NCBI GenBank assembly: GCA_021797775.1
Contig: JAJZZC010000006.1
Location: 1 to 64,000, forward strand
Origin: Bacillota bacterium
Lineage (GTDB): Bacteria > Bacillota > Sulfobacillia > RBS10-35 > JAJYVN01
Reading direction: 5' to 3'
DNA: 64,000 nt
Shown here in pieces: positions 26,092-35,276 of the stretch. The notes beneath the pieces were generated by a model. That model made no database searches. It was not told the DNA's origin and worked only from the letters and a program-made list of their open reading frames with translations. Position 1 is the first letter of the stretch. Each line of letters opens with the position of its first letter. The position numbers were made by a program, and so were the translations under genes.

Positions 26092-26229
26092 TTCACCCTG
26101 AATCCCGCAGTGTCAGGCGGACGCCGCTGGCGCAGAAGGACCCCGCGACGCGAGCGGGTGAGGTCGTGGCGAGGGGCCGGCCCCCGGGCACCAAGGCGAC
26201 CGGCCGCCCCTTTGCGAAAGTCAGGTTCA
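26092..26229 (+). repeat. Structured dispersed repeat (family 2), copy A
   Basis: Begins TTCACCCTGAATCCCGCA and ends TTTGCGAAAGTCAGGTTCA, imperfect terminal inverted repeats. The interior holds CCCGC-gacgcga-GCGGG, GGGGCCGGCCCC and GGCG-accgg-CCGCC stems. Copies lie at 47684-47822 (inverted), 60608-60743 and 62742-62879. This copy is 58 bases before the next gene. Confidence 0.7.
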
Positions 26230-26286
26230 CCGCCACCTCCGTCCGGGCGGCGGCCCGAAACGTGCGGTAGAATCGCGTGAGCTTGG

Positions 26287-27759
26287 ATGGGGCGGCTCAG
26301 GAGGCGGCAAGGGCTGACAACTGCACCGGTCTTTGTGCCCGACGAGGAGGCCGCACGCCTCATCGACACCTTGCTCGCCGCTACCGACCCACAGGTGGCC
26401 GACGGGGTCTGGCCCGGCTGGTCGGCGGCGGACCAGGCCGCCGCGGTGCTCCTGCCCGACGGCCGCGGCGCCTGCCTGCTGCGCATGGCGTGGCCGGGCA
26501 GACCCGTGGTCGCGCGGGACGGCGGTCTGCTTGCCGGCCTGGTCTACTCCCCACTCCAAGAGGTGCGCCCGTTGGCGGACCTTTGGGGTATGCGGCCACC
26601 CCTGGAACTAGGGACGGGCCATGTGGGGTCGGAAGCGTCGGCGCTCGGGGGCCGGGCCGTCGTGGCGTTGCGGCCGCATCAGCCCTCGGCCGCTGATCTG
26701 GCCGACGCCTTTCACCGGGTGGCCTTCCGCCTGTGGTGGGCGCAGCGCCCAGGCGGGGAGGAGCCGGTGGAGCCCGAACCATCCCCGGAGGACCCGGTCC
26801 TCGCCGCCTTCGCCGCCGTGGAAGGGCGCCTGCTCCTGGAGGCCATGCGGGCCTTCGCCCGCGCGTCGGCCAGTGAGCCGCCGACGTTCCCGGAGGTGCG
26901 GCGGCTCGCCACGGCGCTGGCCCTGGTGCGCCGGGAGCGCCGCGCGCCGATGGCCGATGCGGCGGTGGCGGCCGAGCGCACGGCGGAGGAGGCGTTCGGG
27001 CTGGCGGCTTACGTGGGCCGGCGCTGCGCCCACCGGCTCGGGGCACCGTTGCTGGACGACGCGACGGGTGACGGACTCGACGCGCTGATGCGGCTGACCC
27101 CAGAGACGCGGTTCGCGCTGTCCGGCCGGGGCCTCGCCCACCTGCTGGACAAGCTGGACGCGGCGGGCGGCGAGGCCGGCCCGCTCGCGGACTGGCGGGA
27201 GGAACTGGCCGGGGGATCCTCCCTGGACGCGGCGCTGGAGCGGCGCGTCTCCTTCGACGGCGGTGCGCGCGACGATGCGGCCGTCGCGACCGCGCTGCGC
27301 CGCCACGGCTATGAGCGCCTCGTGCGGGAGGAGCGCGCGCGCGCCGAGGAGACGCAGCGCGCGCGGCTGGCGCTGGTCGACGACATCCTGCGTGGCCCGG
27401 GGACCCTCGTGGTGTGCGAGGTCGCCGCGCTGGGCGCCCCGAGGGTAGAGAGCCCGCGCCGCCCTGAGGCCGTAAACGCCGGCGTCTCGCTCTACCGCGA
27501 CGGCGGCAGCTTCCACTACCCGTCAGGCGCGTCGATCGTGGTCCGGGGGACGGCCTTGGTGCACGACCGTCACAGTGGCCTCCTGCAACTCCGGGTCCGG
27601 GCCCGCCTCGCCTTCCGCGCGGACGGCGAGGGCGTCGCCCCCCAGGCGTTGGCCTTTGCGGACGGCCTGTCCCTAGCGGTGGCGGGGCTCCGCATCCGTG
27701 CGGGCTGCGGCGAGATCCGCCCGATCGACGGCGGCTACCTCTTGCGCATCGCGCGCTGA
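26287..27759 (+). CDS. Hypothetical protein, 490 aa
   Basis: A long open frame with protein-like composition and codon-position GC bias. The N-terminal 150 residues look like a mixed alpha/beta domain (AAVLLPDGRGACLLRMAW, RAVVALRPHQPSAADLADAFHRVAF). The middle (about 160-390) is mostly charged helix, and the last 110 residues are beta-rich (ASIVVRGTALVHDRHSGLLQLRVRARLAF). No signal peptide or membrane helix. I do not recognise a family. TAGAAT at 26268 resembles a -10 box, but no -35 is evident; it lies just after repeat copy A. Confidence 0.6.
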   Translation: MGRLRRRQGLTTAPVFVPDEEAARLIDTLLAATDPQVADGVWPGWSAADQAAAVLLPDGRGACLLRMAWPGRPVVARDGGLLAGLVYSPLQEVRPLADLWGMRPPLELGTGHVGSEASALGGRAVVALRPHQPSAADLADAFHRVAFRLWWAQRPGGEEPVEPEPSPEDPVLAAFAAVEGRLLLEAMRAFARASASEPPTFPEVRRLATALALVRRERRAPMADAAVAAERTAEEAFGLAAYVGRRCAHRLGAPLLDDATGDGLDALMRLTPETRFALSGRGLAHLLDKLDAAGGEAGPLADWREELAGGSSLDAALERRVSFDGGARDDAAVATALRRHGYERLVREERARAEETQRARLALVDDILRGPGTLVVCEVAALGAPRVESPRRPEAVNAGVSLYRDGGSFHYPSGASIVVRGTALVHDRHSGLLQLRVRARLAFRADGEGVAPQALAFADGLSLAVAGLRIRAGCGEIRPIDGGYLLRIAR

Positions 27760-28199
27760 GGAGCCGGGAGCGATCGAGGTGGGACTGGTTGAGAGAGCGC
27801 CACCCGAGGTAACCGCTCAGGCCCCCTGGGGGGAAGGGGCCGGAGCCGCGGGAGCGGCGGGTGCTCCCGGGCAGGGGCAGTGTCGTCCCGCGTGAGAGCG
27901 GGAATGGGTGAATGAGGTGCAGCGGGAGGAGGTGGGCGCCGACGCGGGGCCGCCAGCGCGCTGGCTAGGGTGACGCACCGAGAGGGACCAGAAGATGGCC
28001 GTGGGCGCGGGGCTTCGCTGGCTCTCGCTGGCCTTGGCGGGTGCCAGAGGCCGCGGAGCGGTCGACGAGTCGCGACAGGGGATTGTTGAGCGTGCTCCGG
28101 ACGGACGGCGGCAGGATCGCGGCCAGGACGGGGACGGTGTCGGCGACCGCAGCTGGGGCGGAGGGCAGATCGGGGCAGACGGACGGCAGCGATGGCAGG
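27760..28199. other. Gap upstream of the transposase remnant
   Basis: Repeats of GGGAGCG-type words follow the hypothetical gene's stop. A minus-strand frame (LPSLPSVCPDLPSAPAAVADTVPVLAAILPP) is open here but not recognised. It may be part of the same decayed insertion. Confidence 0.35.
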
Positions 28200-28745
28200 G
28201 TCAGGGCAGGCACGTCGCGATCGGCGAATGGTCTGAGCAGTTGTCGCCGGCGATGCGGCGCCGGCTGCACTGTCGGCGGCAGCCGGAAACGGGGGAATAC
28301 CAGTCGCCCAGCGAGGCGACGATCCGGCGCACGCTGCAGAGCATGGACGCGGAGGCCCTCGATCACGTGGTCAACGAATGGACGGCGAGTCGACACAGGG
28401 TGGAACCCGGGGCCGGCTGCGCGGGGCGCGGCGTGCGGACGGGCACCAGGTGCATGTCTTCGCGGCCATCCCGCACGGGCAGGGCGTGGTCTTGGCGCAA
28501 CGGCAGGTTCCGAACAAGACCAACGAGATTCCGGAGTTCCAGCCCCTGCTCCGGCCGCTGGACTTGGAGGGGAGGGTGGCACCGCGCGGGCCAGAGGCGA
28601 GCCACCGCGCCGCGGGTGGCGCAAGGCTCAGGCTCCTGCGACCAGGCTGCCTGAAGGGCCCGGGCACGTGGCGGTCGTACCCGGCAGGGCATCGCCCACA
28701 CCACCGGTCGCGCTGGAGATCGCCCTGTTCCCCTGAGCGCTGAAA
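28200..28745 (+). pseudogene. Degenerate ISAs1-family transposase
   Basis: Two frames carry successive parts of an ISAs1 (H-repeat) transposase. First, [16 protein letters not shown], then [20 protein letters not shown] in frame 2. Then, from about 28378 in frame 1, [43 protein letters not shown] and LDLEG. The DDE core downstream of LDLEG is lost, and the frame switch near 28380 breaks the gene. No intact terminal repeats were located. Confidence 0.7.
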
Positions 28746-28835
28746 GGCGCGTGGGGGGCCAGCGCGGCGCGGGTCGCCTCGGGGTCGTTGGACGCACACG
28801 GGGTGGAGGTAGGCGGGGGAGCCTTCGGCCCCCGC

Positions 28836-30413
28836 CTACCTCGTGGACAGGGCAGGCTGCCGGCGCGTGTGTGCCCCGTCTCGGCCGAGGCGTTCCCGCA
28901 ACGCCTGATGGCAGACCTCGCGGTCATCCAGCGGCACGCTGCCGCCGGGGCCGGGCTGGCGCGGCTCATGGCCCCGGCCCGCCACGAGGACGACATCCCC
29001 GGAGGCGGCGATCGCGAGCGCCGCCCGGATGGCGGTCTCGCGCCGCAATTCCACATGGAAGTCGGCGCCGACGGCGCGCAGGCCGTCGGCCACGCGCGCG
29101 GCAATACGCTCCGGCGGCTCTGCGTAGGGGTCGTCGGTGGTGAGAAACACCTGGTCGGCCAAACGGCCGGCGACGGCGCCCATGCGGACGCGTTTGTCGT
29201 CGTCCCCGTCCTCGCCCTTGCAGCCGAACACCAGCAGCAGGCGGCCGGCGCAGCGTTCACGCGCAGCCTCCAGCGCGCAGCGCAGGCCATGCGGGTTATG
29301 AGCGAAATCGACCAGCACGGCAAAGTCCTGGCCACAGGCCACAGGTTCCAGTCGGCCGGGCACGGGCGGCATGCCCGCCAGCCCATCGGCCGCCGCGGCC
29401 GCCGACACGCCGTTGACCAGGGCCGCCGTCAGCGCCGCCAGGGCGTTGCGCGCGTTGTGCAATCCGGCGAAGGGCAGCGGCACCGCCCCGGCGCCCAGGC
29501 GCCCGCAGTAACGCAGTGTGCAATGGCCGTCCGCCCTCGCCTCCACATCGCCCTGCACGTCGACGCCCCGCTGCAACCCACAGGTGACGACGGTGCGCTG
29601 CCCGCGCACCAGGCGCGCCAGGAGGCGCCCGGCCGGTCGGTCCGCGCAGATCACAGCCGCCGCGGGGTGCCGCTTGGAGCCCGTTCGGGGTGCGAAGAGG
29701 CGGCGCTTGGCGGCGAAGTAGGCCATGGGGTTCCCGTGATAGTCCAGGTGGTCGCGGCTGAGGTTGGTGAAAATGGCCGTGTCCACCTCGACGCCCTCCA
29801 GCCGGGCCTGGCTCAGCGCGTGGGAGCTGGCCTCCAGCGCGACCCCGTGCAGGCCCTGGGCGACCCCGTCCGCCAGGAGTTCGTGTAGGCGCACGGGGTC
29901 GGGGGTGGTCAGCGGCGCCGGCATCTCGGTCTGGCCCAGCCGGTAGCACACGGTGCCGATGAGCCCGAGCGGCCGCGCCGCGGCCCCGAAGATGGCGTGC
30001 AGCATGAAAGCGGTCGTCGTCTTGCCATTGGTGCCGGTGACGGCCAGCACCAGCAGCCGCCGGTCGGGATAGCCGTAGAAGGCGCGCGCGCAGTGGGCCA
30101 GCGCCGCGCGCGCGTCGGGCACCTCCAACTGGGGTACCGCGGCGTGCTCGGGCAGATAGCGTTCGACCAGCAGCGCCGCGGCGCCGCGACGGACAGCCAC
30201 CGCGGCCCACCGGTGGCCGTCCTCCCGACCACCAGGCAGGCAGGCGAACAGCCTGCCCGGCCGGACCTGGTCGGTATGGGACGCGATGCCGGTCAGGGGC
30301 CGCGGCTCGATTCCGTGGACCCGGCAATAGGGGAGGGCGGCCGCGAGCCGGCCGAGCTCTCGGATACCGGTCCCCGCCGTCTGGGTCACCGGTGCGGGCA
30401 GCGGCAGAGACAC
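28836..30413 (-). CDS. murE: UDP-N-acetylmuramyl-tripeptide synthetase (MurE-type ligase)
   Basis: 525 aa from GTG 30413 with GGAGGTGG eight bases upstream. A MurE N-domain (VRPGRLFACLPGGREDGHRW) is followed by the ATP loop VTGTNGKTTTAFML, TTPDPVRLHELLADGV, ALEASSHALSQARLEGV, FTNLSRDHLDYHG, VDFAHNPHGL and VAGRGHE. The family adds the third residue of the peptidoglycan stem. The position that is DNPR in diaminopimelate-adding enzymes here reads DDPYAEPPE, so the amino-acid substrate is uncertain. It is isolated from other mur genes, and may be a second, specialised MurE. Confidence 0.85.
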   Translation of the reverse strand: MSLPLPAPVTQTAGTGIRELGRLAAALPYCRVHGIEPRPLTGIASHTDQVRPGRLFACLPGGREDGHRWAAVAVRRGAAALLVERYLPEHAAVPQLEVPDARAALAHCARAFYGYPDRRLLVLAVTGTNGKTTTAFMLHAIFGAAARPLGLIGTVCYRLGQTEMPAPLTTPDPVRLHELLADGVAQGLHGVALEASSHALSQARLEGVEVDTAIFTNLSRDHLDYHGNPMAYFAAKRRLFAPRTGSKRHPAAAVICADRPAGRLLARLVRGQRTVVTCGLQRGVDVQGDVEARADGHCTLRYCGRLGAGAVPLPFAGLHNARNALAALTAALVNGVSAAAAADGLAGMPPVPGRLEPVACGQDFAVLVDFAHNPHGLRCALEAARERCAGRLLLVFGCKGEDGDDDKRVRMGAVAGRLADQVFLTTDDPYAEPPERIAARVADGLRAVGADFHVELRRETAIRAALAIAASGDVVLVAGRGHEPRQPGPGGSVPLDDREVCHQALRERLGRDGAHTRRQPALSTR

Positions 30414-30585
30414 CTTTTGCCACCTCCGTGGCCGTCGGCGCCCTGATCCGTGGCGCCGGCCAGGCGATTCGCGGCGTCATGCTATGTGGGGTGTGAGGTG
30501 GTAGAGCCTGGTCCCCACTGGGCGCGCGGGTGCTGGCCGCGGCTCGCACACCGTGCGCCGCGCATACTAGGCCGGGTGATGCCGC

Positions 30586-31320
30586 GTGCGCGTGGCTGTC
30601 GTCGGGGGCACGGGTCGTCTCGGATCGGTGGTGGCTTGGCGGCTCGCCGAGCGGGGGCACCATGTGATCATCGGTTCCCGCTCGGCTGAACAAGCAGTGA
30701 ACGCGGCGGGCTTGGCCGGTGCTCTGGTGCAAGGAGGCGCGCCCGTGGAGGGGGCGCGCAACCCCGACGCGGTCCGGCATGCGGAACTCGTGGTCTTGAC
30801 CGTGCCGGCCTGCGGGCACCGTGAGGTCCTGCGTGCCATCGCGCCGCACGTCCGGGGGCGCGTCGTCGTCGATACCTGCGTCTGCCACCACCATGCGCGG
30901 CCCGGGGTTTGGGTCGGACCAGCGGAGGGATCCGCCGCCCTGCGGGTGCGGCGCGCGCTGCCGCCCACGGCCGCTGTGGCCGCCACGCTGCACGCCGTCT
31001 CGTCGCGCACCCTGCGCGACCCGGCGCGCTTTCCTCCAGGGGACGTGCCGGTCGCCGCCGATGGCCCGGCCTCCCTGCAAGCCGCGGCACATCTACTAGA
31101 CGAACTCGGGTTGCCGTGGGTCGATGCGGGTGGACTGGAGGTCGCGGCGGTGCTGGAGAACCTGGCCGCGCTCCTCGCCGCCCTCTCCGACCGCCACGGG
31201 GTGCATCGCCCCGCCGCACGGTTTCTCGGCCTACCCGCCGGTGGCTCAAAGCCGGCCGCCGACGGGGATCGGCCGCCGGCTTTGAGCCACCGAGGATGGC
31301 CCCCCTCGCCGCGCGCCTGA
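30586..31320 (+). CDS. F420-dependent NADP reductase-like (NpdG family) protein
   Basis: 244 aa starting at the GTG of 30586. The N-terminal Rossmann fold VAVVGGTGRLGSVVAWRLAERGHHVIIGSRS is the NADP-binding signature of COG2085 (F420H2:NADP oxidoreductase). LVVLTVPACGHREVLRAI and LPPTAAVAATLHAVSS fit the family. If the function holds, the cell uses cofactor F420. The last 25 residues come from a perfect 18-bp inverted repeat and look like read-through of a hairpin, so the true conserved protein ends near 31235. Confidence 0.75.
   Translation: MRVAVVGGTGRLGSVVAWRLAERGHHVIIGSRSAEQAVNAAGLAGALVQGGAPVEGARNPDAVRHAELVVLTVPACGHREVLRAIAPHVRGRVVVDTCVCHHHARPGVWVGPAEGSAALRVRRALPPTAAVAATLHAVSSRTLRDPARFPPGDVPVAADGPASLQAAAHLLDELGLPWVDAGGLEVAAVLENLAALLAALSDRHGVHRPAARFLGLPAGGSKPAADGDRPPALSHRGWPPSPRA
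31239..31292 (+). terminator. Perfect 18-bp inverted repeat inside the 3' end of the NpdG-like ORF
   Basis: CGGTGGCTCAAAGCCGGC is exactly inverted after an 18-base loop. No U-run follows. The repeat is in frame and codes the C-terminal residues. It may be a terminator or an inserted palindromic unit. Confidence 0.6.
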
Positions 31321-31481
31321 GCGCGTGGTGGTGCAACGGACGGTAGCGGCCGGGCCGCGGTTCGTCCATCACGTGGCCGGGGGACAGGTGCATCCGGATG
31401 CGCTCATGCATATGCTGTAGTGGCGCGCGAACCCGGTCGGGGCGGGCGCCGCGCGGGTGACGGCACGCGACGTGGCACCTT

Positions 31482-31612
31482 CCTGATCTTAGGAACAACG
31501 ACGGGCATCGCTGCCCAGTGCATGTACGTTCACCGCAGTAAAACGCCTCTTGCCATCGTCATGACCACCTATTCACTACCTCCCTCCGCCACCACACGCT
31601 GCCAACGCTAAG
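31482..31612. repeat. Diverged relative of the 6151-6293 element
   Basis: Shares in order CTGATCTTAGGA, CAT..ACGTTCACCG, CGCCTCTTGCC, a TTCAC word and CCGCCACCA with the element near 6.2 kb, at similar spacing. It sits in the 500-base leader region of the citramalate synthase gene. Terminal repeats are not clear here. Confidence 0.35.
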
Positions 31613-31822
31613 GGCGGTGCTACGGGGCGCCGCAGCGGACCCGGTGTGCGGGCAGCGGCCGACGCGTAGCGGCGGGGGCCCCGCGCCCGGGATCGGTGTG
31701 CGCCTCACCCCCCGCGCGTGTGTGGGCCGCCGTTGCGCCGCTCTGACCCTGGTGGTAGCGTGCGAGACGGGTGGCGTCGAGTCGCGGCTCCACCCGCTGG
31801 GCCCGTCGTCGGAGGTGCAGCG

Positions 31823-33457
31823 GTGGAGGCCGGCCTTACGCGCGAGCCGGATCGCGAGGTTTCCGTCTACGACACGACCCTGCGCGACGGGACGCAGCAG
31901 GTGGGCATCTCCCTGTCGTTGCAGGACAAGCTCGACCTGCTGCAGCGCGCATCCGCCTTTGGGGTCGACTACGTGGAGGGCGGATCGCCCGGCAGCAACC
32001 CCAAGGACATGGAGTTCTTCCGCGCTGCCCGGCGCCTGCCCCTGGAGGCGCGCTTGGTGGCTTTTGGGCCCACGCGGCGCGCGGGCGTGCGCGTGGGGGA
32101 GGACCCCGGCGTGCGCGCGCTGCTGGATGCCGGCACGCCCGCGGTCGACATCGTGGGCAAGACTTGGGAACTGCACGTCCGCGAGGCGCTGGGCACCACG
32201 CGCCAGGAGAACCTGGCCATGATCGCGGAGACCGTGGCCGCACTGAAGGCACACGGCCGCGAGGTCCTCTTCGACGCCGAGCACTTCTTTGACGGCTGCG
32301 CCGACGACCCCGAGTACGCCCTGGCCAGCGTGCGGGCGGCCGCCGAGGCGGGCGCGGACTGGATCATCCTCTGCGACACCAATGGGGGCAGCCTGCCTGA
32401 GCACGTAGGCCGCTGGACGGCGCGTGCGTTGGCCGCGGTGGGGCGCCGCGTGGGCATCCACACCCACGACGACGGGGGGCTTGCCGTGGCCAACGCCCTG
32501 GCCGCCCTGGCCGAGGGCGCGCGCCAGGTGCAGGGGACATGGAACGGCTATGGCGAGCGCTGCGGCAACGTCAATCTCTGCACCTTGCTGCCTGACATGG
32601 TGCTAAAGGCCGGCTACCGCTGCAGGGCGGCCGTGGCGCTTCCCGAGTTGACGGCCCTCTCCCGCGCCGTCAGCGAGGTCTGCAACCTGCCGCTGGCGCC
32701 CGGGGCGCCGTACGTGGGGCCCAACGCCTTTGCGCACAAGGGCGGCATCCATGTCAGCGCCGTGACGCGCAACAGCCGGACCTACGAGCACGTGCCGCCC
32801 GAGTCCGTGGGCAACGCGCGCGAGGTCGTGGTCTCCGAGCTCGCGGGGCGCAGCAACCTGGCGTACAAGGTGCTCGAGATGGGCGTGGGCGGGCTGAGCG
32901 AGGTGGATCGGCAGCGCCTGCTGGAGCGCGTCAAGCAACTGGAGTTTGAGGGTTACCAGTTTGAGGGCGCTGAGGCCAGCTTCGAGCTACTGGCACGGCG
33001 CATGCTGGCCTCGTACCGCCCCTTCTTCCGGCCACTGCGCTATTCGGTCTCCGTGTGGCGCGGCACGGGCCCCGAGCCGGAGGTCGAGGCGACCGTGCGC
33101 GTCGCCGTGGAGGGCGGGGTCTTCCACACGGCGGCCGACGGCGATGGTCCGGTCAACGCGCTGGACAGCGCCCTGCGCAAGGCGCTGCACGGACCATACC
33201 CGCAACTGGCGGACATGCGGCTCTGTGACTACAAGGTCCGTGTCATCGATGGGCGGGAAGGCACCGCTTCGCGCGTGCGGGTGCTCATCTCCACCGACGG
33301 CCCCGACGGCCGTTGGACGACCGTGGGGGTCTCGCACAACATCCTCGACGCCAGTTGGCTGGCGCTGGTGGACAGCGTGGAGTACGGCCTTTGGCGCCAC
33401 AGGGCGCGCCAGGCCGGGGGGATGCCACCGGCAGCGATGGCCTCTGGCGGCGCGTAG
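31823..33457 (+). CDS. cimA: (R)-citramalate synthase
   Basis: Condenses pyruvate with acetyl-CoA to citramalate, the threonine-independent start of isoleucine synthesis. The N-terminal VSVYDTTLRDGTQQVGISLSLQDKLD (metal/substrate loop) is followed by VEGGSPGSNPKDMEFF, WIILCDTNGG, VGIHTHDDGGLAVANALAAL and GTWNGYGERCGNVNLCTLLP. The C-terminal regulatory alpha/beta domain is present. GGSPGSNPKD is the signature of CimA-type proteins, distinguishing it from 2-isopropylmalate synthase. GTG 31823 with GGAGGTG upstream gives 544 aa. Isoleucine feedback through the C-domain is expected from the family. Confidence 0.9.
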   Translation: MEAGLTREPDREVSVYDTTLRDGTQQVGISLSLQDKLDLLQRASAFGVDYVEGGSPGSNPKDMEFFRAARRLPLEARLVAFGPTRRAGVRVGEDPGVRALLDAGTPAVDIVGKTWELHVREALGTTRQENLAMIAETVAALKAHGREVLFDAEHFFDGCADDPEYALASVRAAAEAGADWIILCDTNGGSLPEHVGRWTARALAAVGRRVGIHTHDDGGLAVANALAALAEGARQVQGTWNGYGERCGNVNLCTLLPDMVLKAGYRCRAAVALPELTALSRAVSEVCNLPLAPGAPYVGPNAFAHKGGIHVSAVTRNSRTYEHVPPESVGNAREVVVSELAGRSNLAYKVLEMGVGGLSEVDRQRLLERVKQLEFEGYQFEGAEASFELLARRMLASYRPFFRPLRYSVSVWRGTGPEPEVEATVRVAVEGGVFHTAADGDGPVNALDSALRKALHGPYPQLADMRLCDYKVRVIDGREGTASRVRVLISTDGPDGRWTTVGVSHNILDASWLALVDSVEYGLWRHRARQAGGMPPAAMASGGA

Positions 33458-34329
33458 GCCGCAAGGAGCCGCGAAATATTAGTTTGAGCCCGGGCGTGGC
33501 CGGAATGCGAAGTTCCCAGCGACTCTCCCCAGGAGAACCGGTTCGGGGTCTCGCGTGCCAGTCCAAGGCCAGACGCGCTGAACTTGTCCTCTCCGCCCCA
33601 ACGTGTCAGCTCCCGGCGCGAGGTCAAGGTCCAGCATCCCGACGGTACCATCGTGCACCGCCCGCCGCTTGTCAACCGAGGAGCTTTGATGATGCGCGGC
33701 TCCTAAGCGCGCGTCAGGCGCGGCCCTGCCGGCGGGCGTGCGGTCGCGGGCCCCACGCCCGCCTTGCCTGCGCCCTTTTCGCCGTCCCGCGGAGGGCTGC
33801 TGGGAAGGGCGCCGCGCCGGAGGCGCCCTTCCCAGCAGCGCCCCCACCCCAAAGGCCAGGCCGGCCCGACCGGCACGGCTTCCCCCGCGGGATGATGTGG
33901 ACGACCGTTCCGCGTCCATGGCGTTTTCTTCCCGACCGCCAGAGCGGCCAGTTTCCTGCTCGACGCTTCCTGCTTCACGGGAGTCCCCCATGCCGGCGGG
34001 GCCCGGCGCCACGCGGCATGAACAAGGCGGGACCGGCTCGCGCGCCGCCGTCTAGTAGGTCACTGCGGACACACCGACTACCGGCAGTGGTGTCTGGCGG
34101 CCTTTTTCGCAGGAGCGAGCCTGCGGCAGCGGGTCTTACCGGCTCCTCCACAGGCGTCTACTGTCTCCGGGGAACTCCCGGCGACGAGCCCAGCCTCGGA
34201 CCTGTTCGAGCGCTCTGTGTTCTTACGTGCCGGACGCTTCTTCCCGGCACAGCCACCAAAACACAGGTTTTCAAGGTGCCAGCAGTTGGCGACCCTCAGC
34301 GAGGGGGGCCATCCGGGTGGTGTCCGCCG
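33458..34329. other. Long gap after cimA
   Basis: About 870 bases. Apart from the hairpin at 33796-33839 I find no gene. A short frame near 33600 (SSRREVKVQHPDGTIVHRPP) reads like the end of a protein but has no start, perhaps a relic. Several long plus-strand ORFs are GC shadows. Confidence 0.4.
33796..33839 (+). terminator. Perfect 18-bp stem-loop downstream of cimA
   Basis: GCTGCTGGGAAGGGCGCC pairs exactly with GGCGCCCTTCCCAGCAGC around an eight-base loop. No U-run follows. It is 340 bases beyond the cimA stop, so its link to cimA is uncertain. Confidence 0.5.
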
Positions 34330-34539
34330 TTACCACTTCTGGTTGGATGCCGCGCGGCGGAGCACGTCGATCCAGACGACGGCCAGCACCAGCACGAACG
34401 CCAACAGGCCGTCCCATGCGCCCAGCGGGCGCGCCAGTACGCCCACGATCAGAAACGCGACCAGCAAACCGACAAGCTGCAGGGAGCCGCCCACGAAGAA
34501 GCGCCACAGATAGCGCCCGAAATCCGCGAAGACCTTCAC
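34330..34539 (-). CDS. Small two-helix membrane protein
   Basis: 69 aa from GTG 34539, which overlaps the TGA of the upstream COG4280-type gene (GTGA), so the pair is translationally coupled. Two hydrophobic helices (LQLVGLLVAFLIVGVLA and GLLAFVLVLAVVWIDVL) separated by RPLGAWD. The track start at 34638 would run through the neighbour. Family unknown; probably a partner of the larger membrane protein. Confidence 0.65.
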   Translation of the reverse strand: MKVFADFGRYLWRFFVGGSLQLVGLLVAFLIVGVLARPLGAWDGLLAFVLVLAVVWIDVLRRAASNQKW

Positions 34540-35276
34540 GCCTTCACCCCCGCAGGGAGCGTACCCTGGGCTTCTCGCTGCCGGCGAAGCGTCACCACGG
34601 CGACCCAGCTCAGCGCGAGGTTGCCGATCGCGAGCCACAGCAGGGAGGCGTCACTTCCCCACCAGGGAATGCCCAGCGCTTCGCCGAGCCAGAAGGTCCC
34701 GAAGGTCGTCAGCATGATCCCGACCACGTACTTGAGCACCACGTCGGGCACCTTGGCCAGGGGGCCGCGCGCCGCCACGGCGCCGAGTACCACCAGCACG
34801 CAGGCCGCGACTGCCCCGAGGATCGCGGAGCGCAAGGCGGCACCGGCCGTCCCCACCGCCAGGACAATGAAGACGACCTCGGCGCCCTCCAGGAGGACGC
34901 CGTTGAAGGCGGTGGCGAACGCTAACTGGGGCGATGCCGACTCCGGCTCGTGGTGCCCACCCGCCGGCCGTGTGCGCGACAGGCGGAAGGTCGCCTTGGC
35001 CAGCCACTTGACGCCGAAGAGGACCAGCAACGCCCCGACAACCGCGCGCAATGCGGCCAGAGGGACCAGGTGCAGCAGCGCGAGCCCCAGCACCGCGACC
35101 GCGGCCACGAGGATCGCCGCGGCCGACGCCGTACCGAGCAACGCGCTGCGCCACCCCGCAAGGCCGGCCGCCGCTATGACGATGATCGCCGCCTCCACGA
35201 ACTCCACGAGGGCACCCCCGAACGACGCCGCGGCGAACCCCCACTCCACTTTCCAGATCCCCCCCTGGTCGGGCAT
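34536..35276 (-). CDS. Predicted membrane protein (COG4280-like)
   Basis: 246 aa from ATG 35276. GTG 35249 is a strong alternative, with GGGGGGAT upstream and a better family-like start. Six to seven membrane helices occur in two halves, each opening with an acidic motif: GGALVEFVEAAIIVIAAAG and NGVLLEGAEVVFIVLAVG. The paired Glu residues inside helices recall metal-ion transport families, but that is inference. Middle segment VLFGVKWLAKATFR is basic and cytosolic. It is cotranscribed with the small two-helix protein. Function unknown. Confidence 0.75.
   Translation of the reverse strand: MPDQGGIWKVEWGFAAASFGGALVEFVEAAIIVIAAAGLAGWRSALLGTASAAAILVAAVAVLGLALLHLVPLAALRAVVGALLVLFGVKWLAKATFRLSRTRPAGGHHEPESASPQLAFATAFNGVLLEGAEVVFIVLAVGTAGAALRSAILGAVAACVLVVLGAVAARGPLAKVPDVVLKYVVGIMLTTFGTFWLGEALGIPWWGSDASLLWLAIGNLALSWVAVVTLRRQREAQGTLPAGVKA

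Noticed and set aside
26092-26229. Small protein encoded by the family 2 repeat (KDPATRAGEVVARGRP)
   Set aside because: The frame is disrupted in copy C and stem-preserving changes fit an RNA or DNA structure better than a protein.
31600-31660. T-box-like AGGGCGGTGCTACGG before cimA
   Set aside because: Does not match the T-box core GGTGGNACCGCG and no specifier stem or antiterminator was found.
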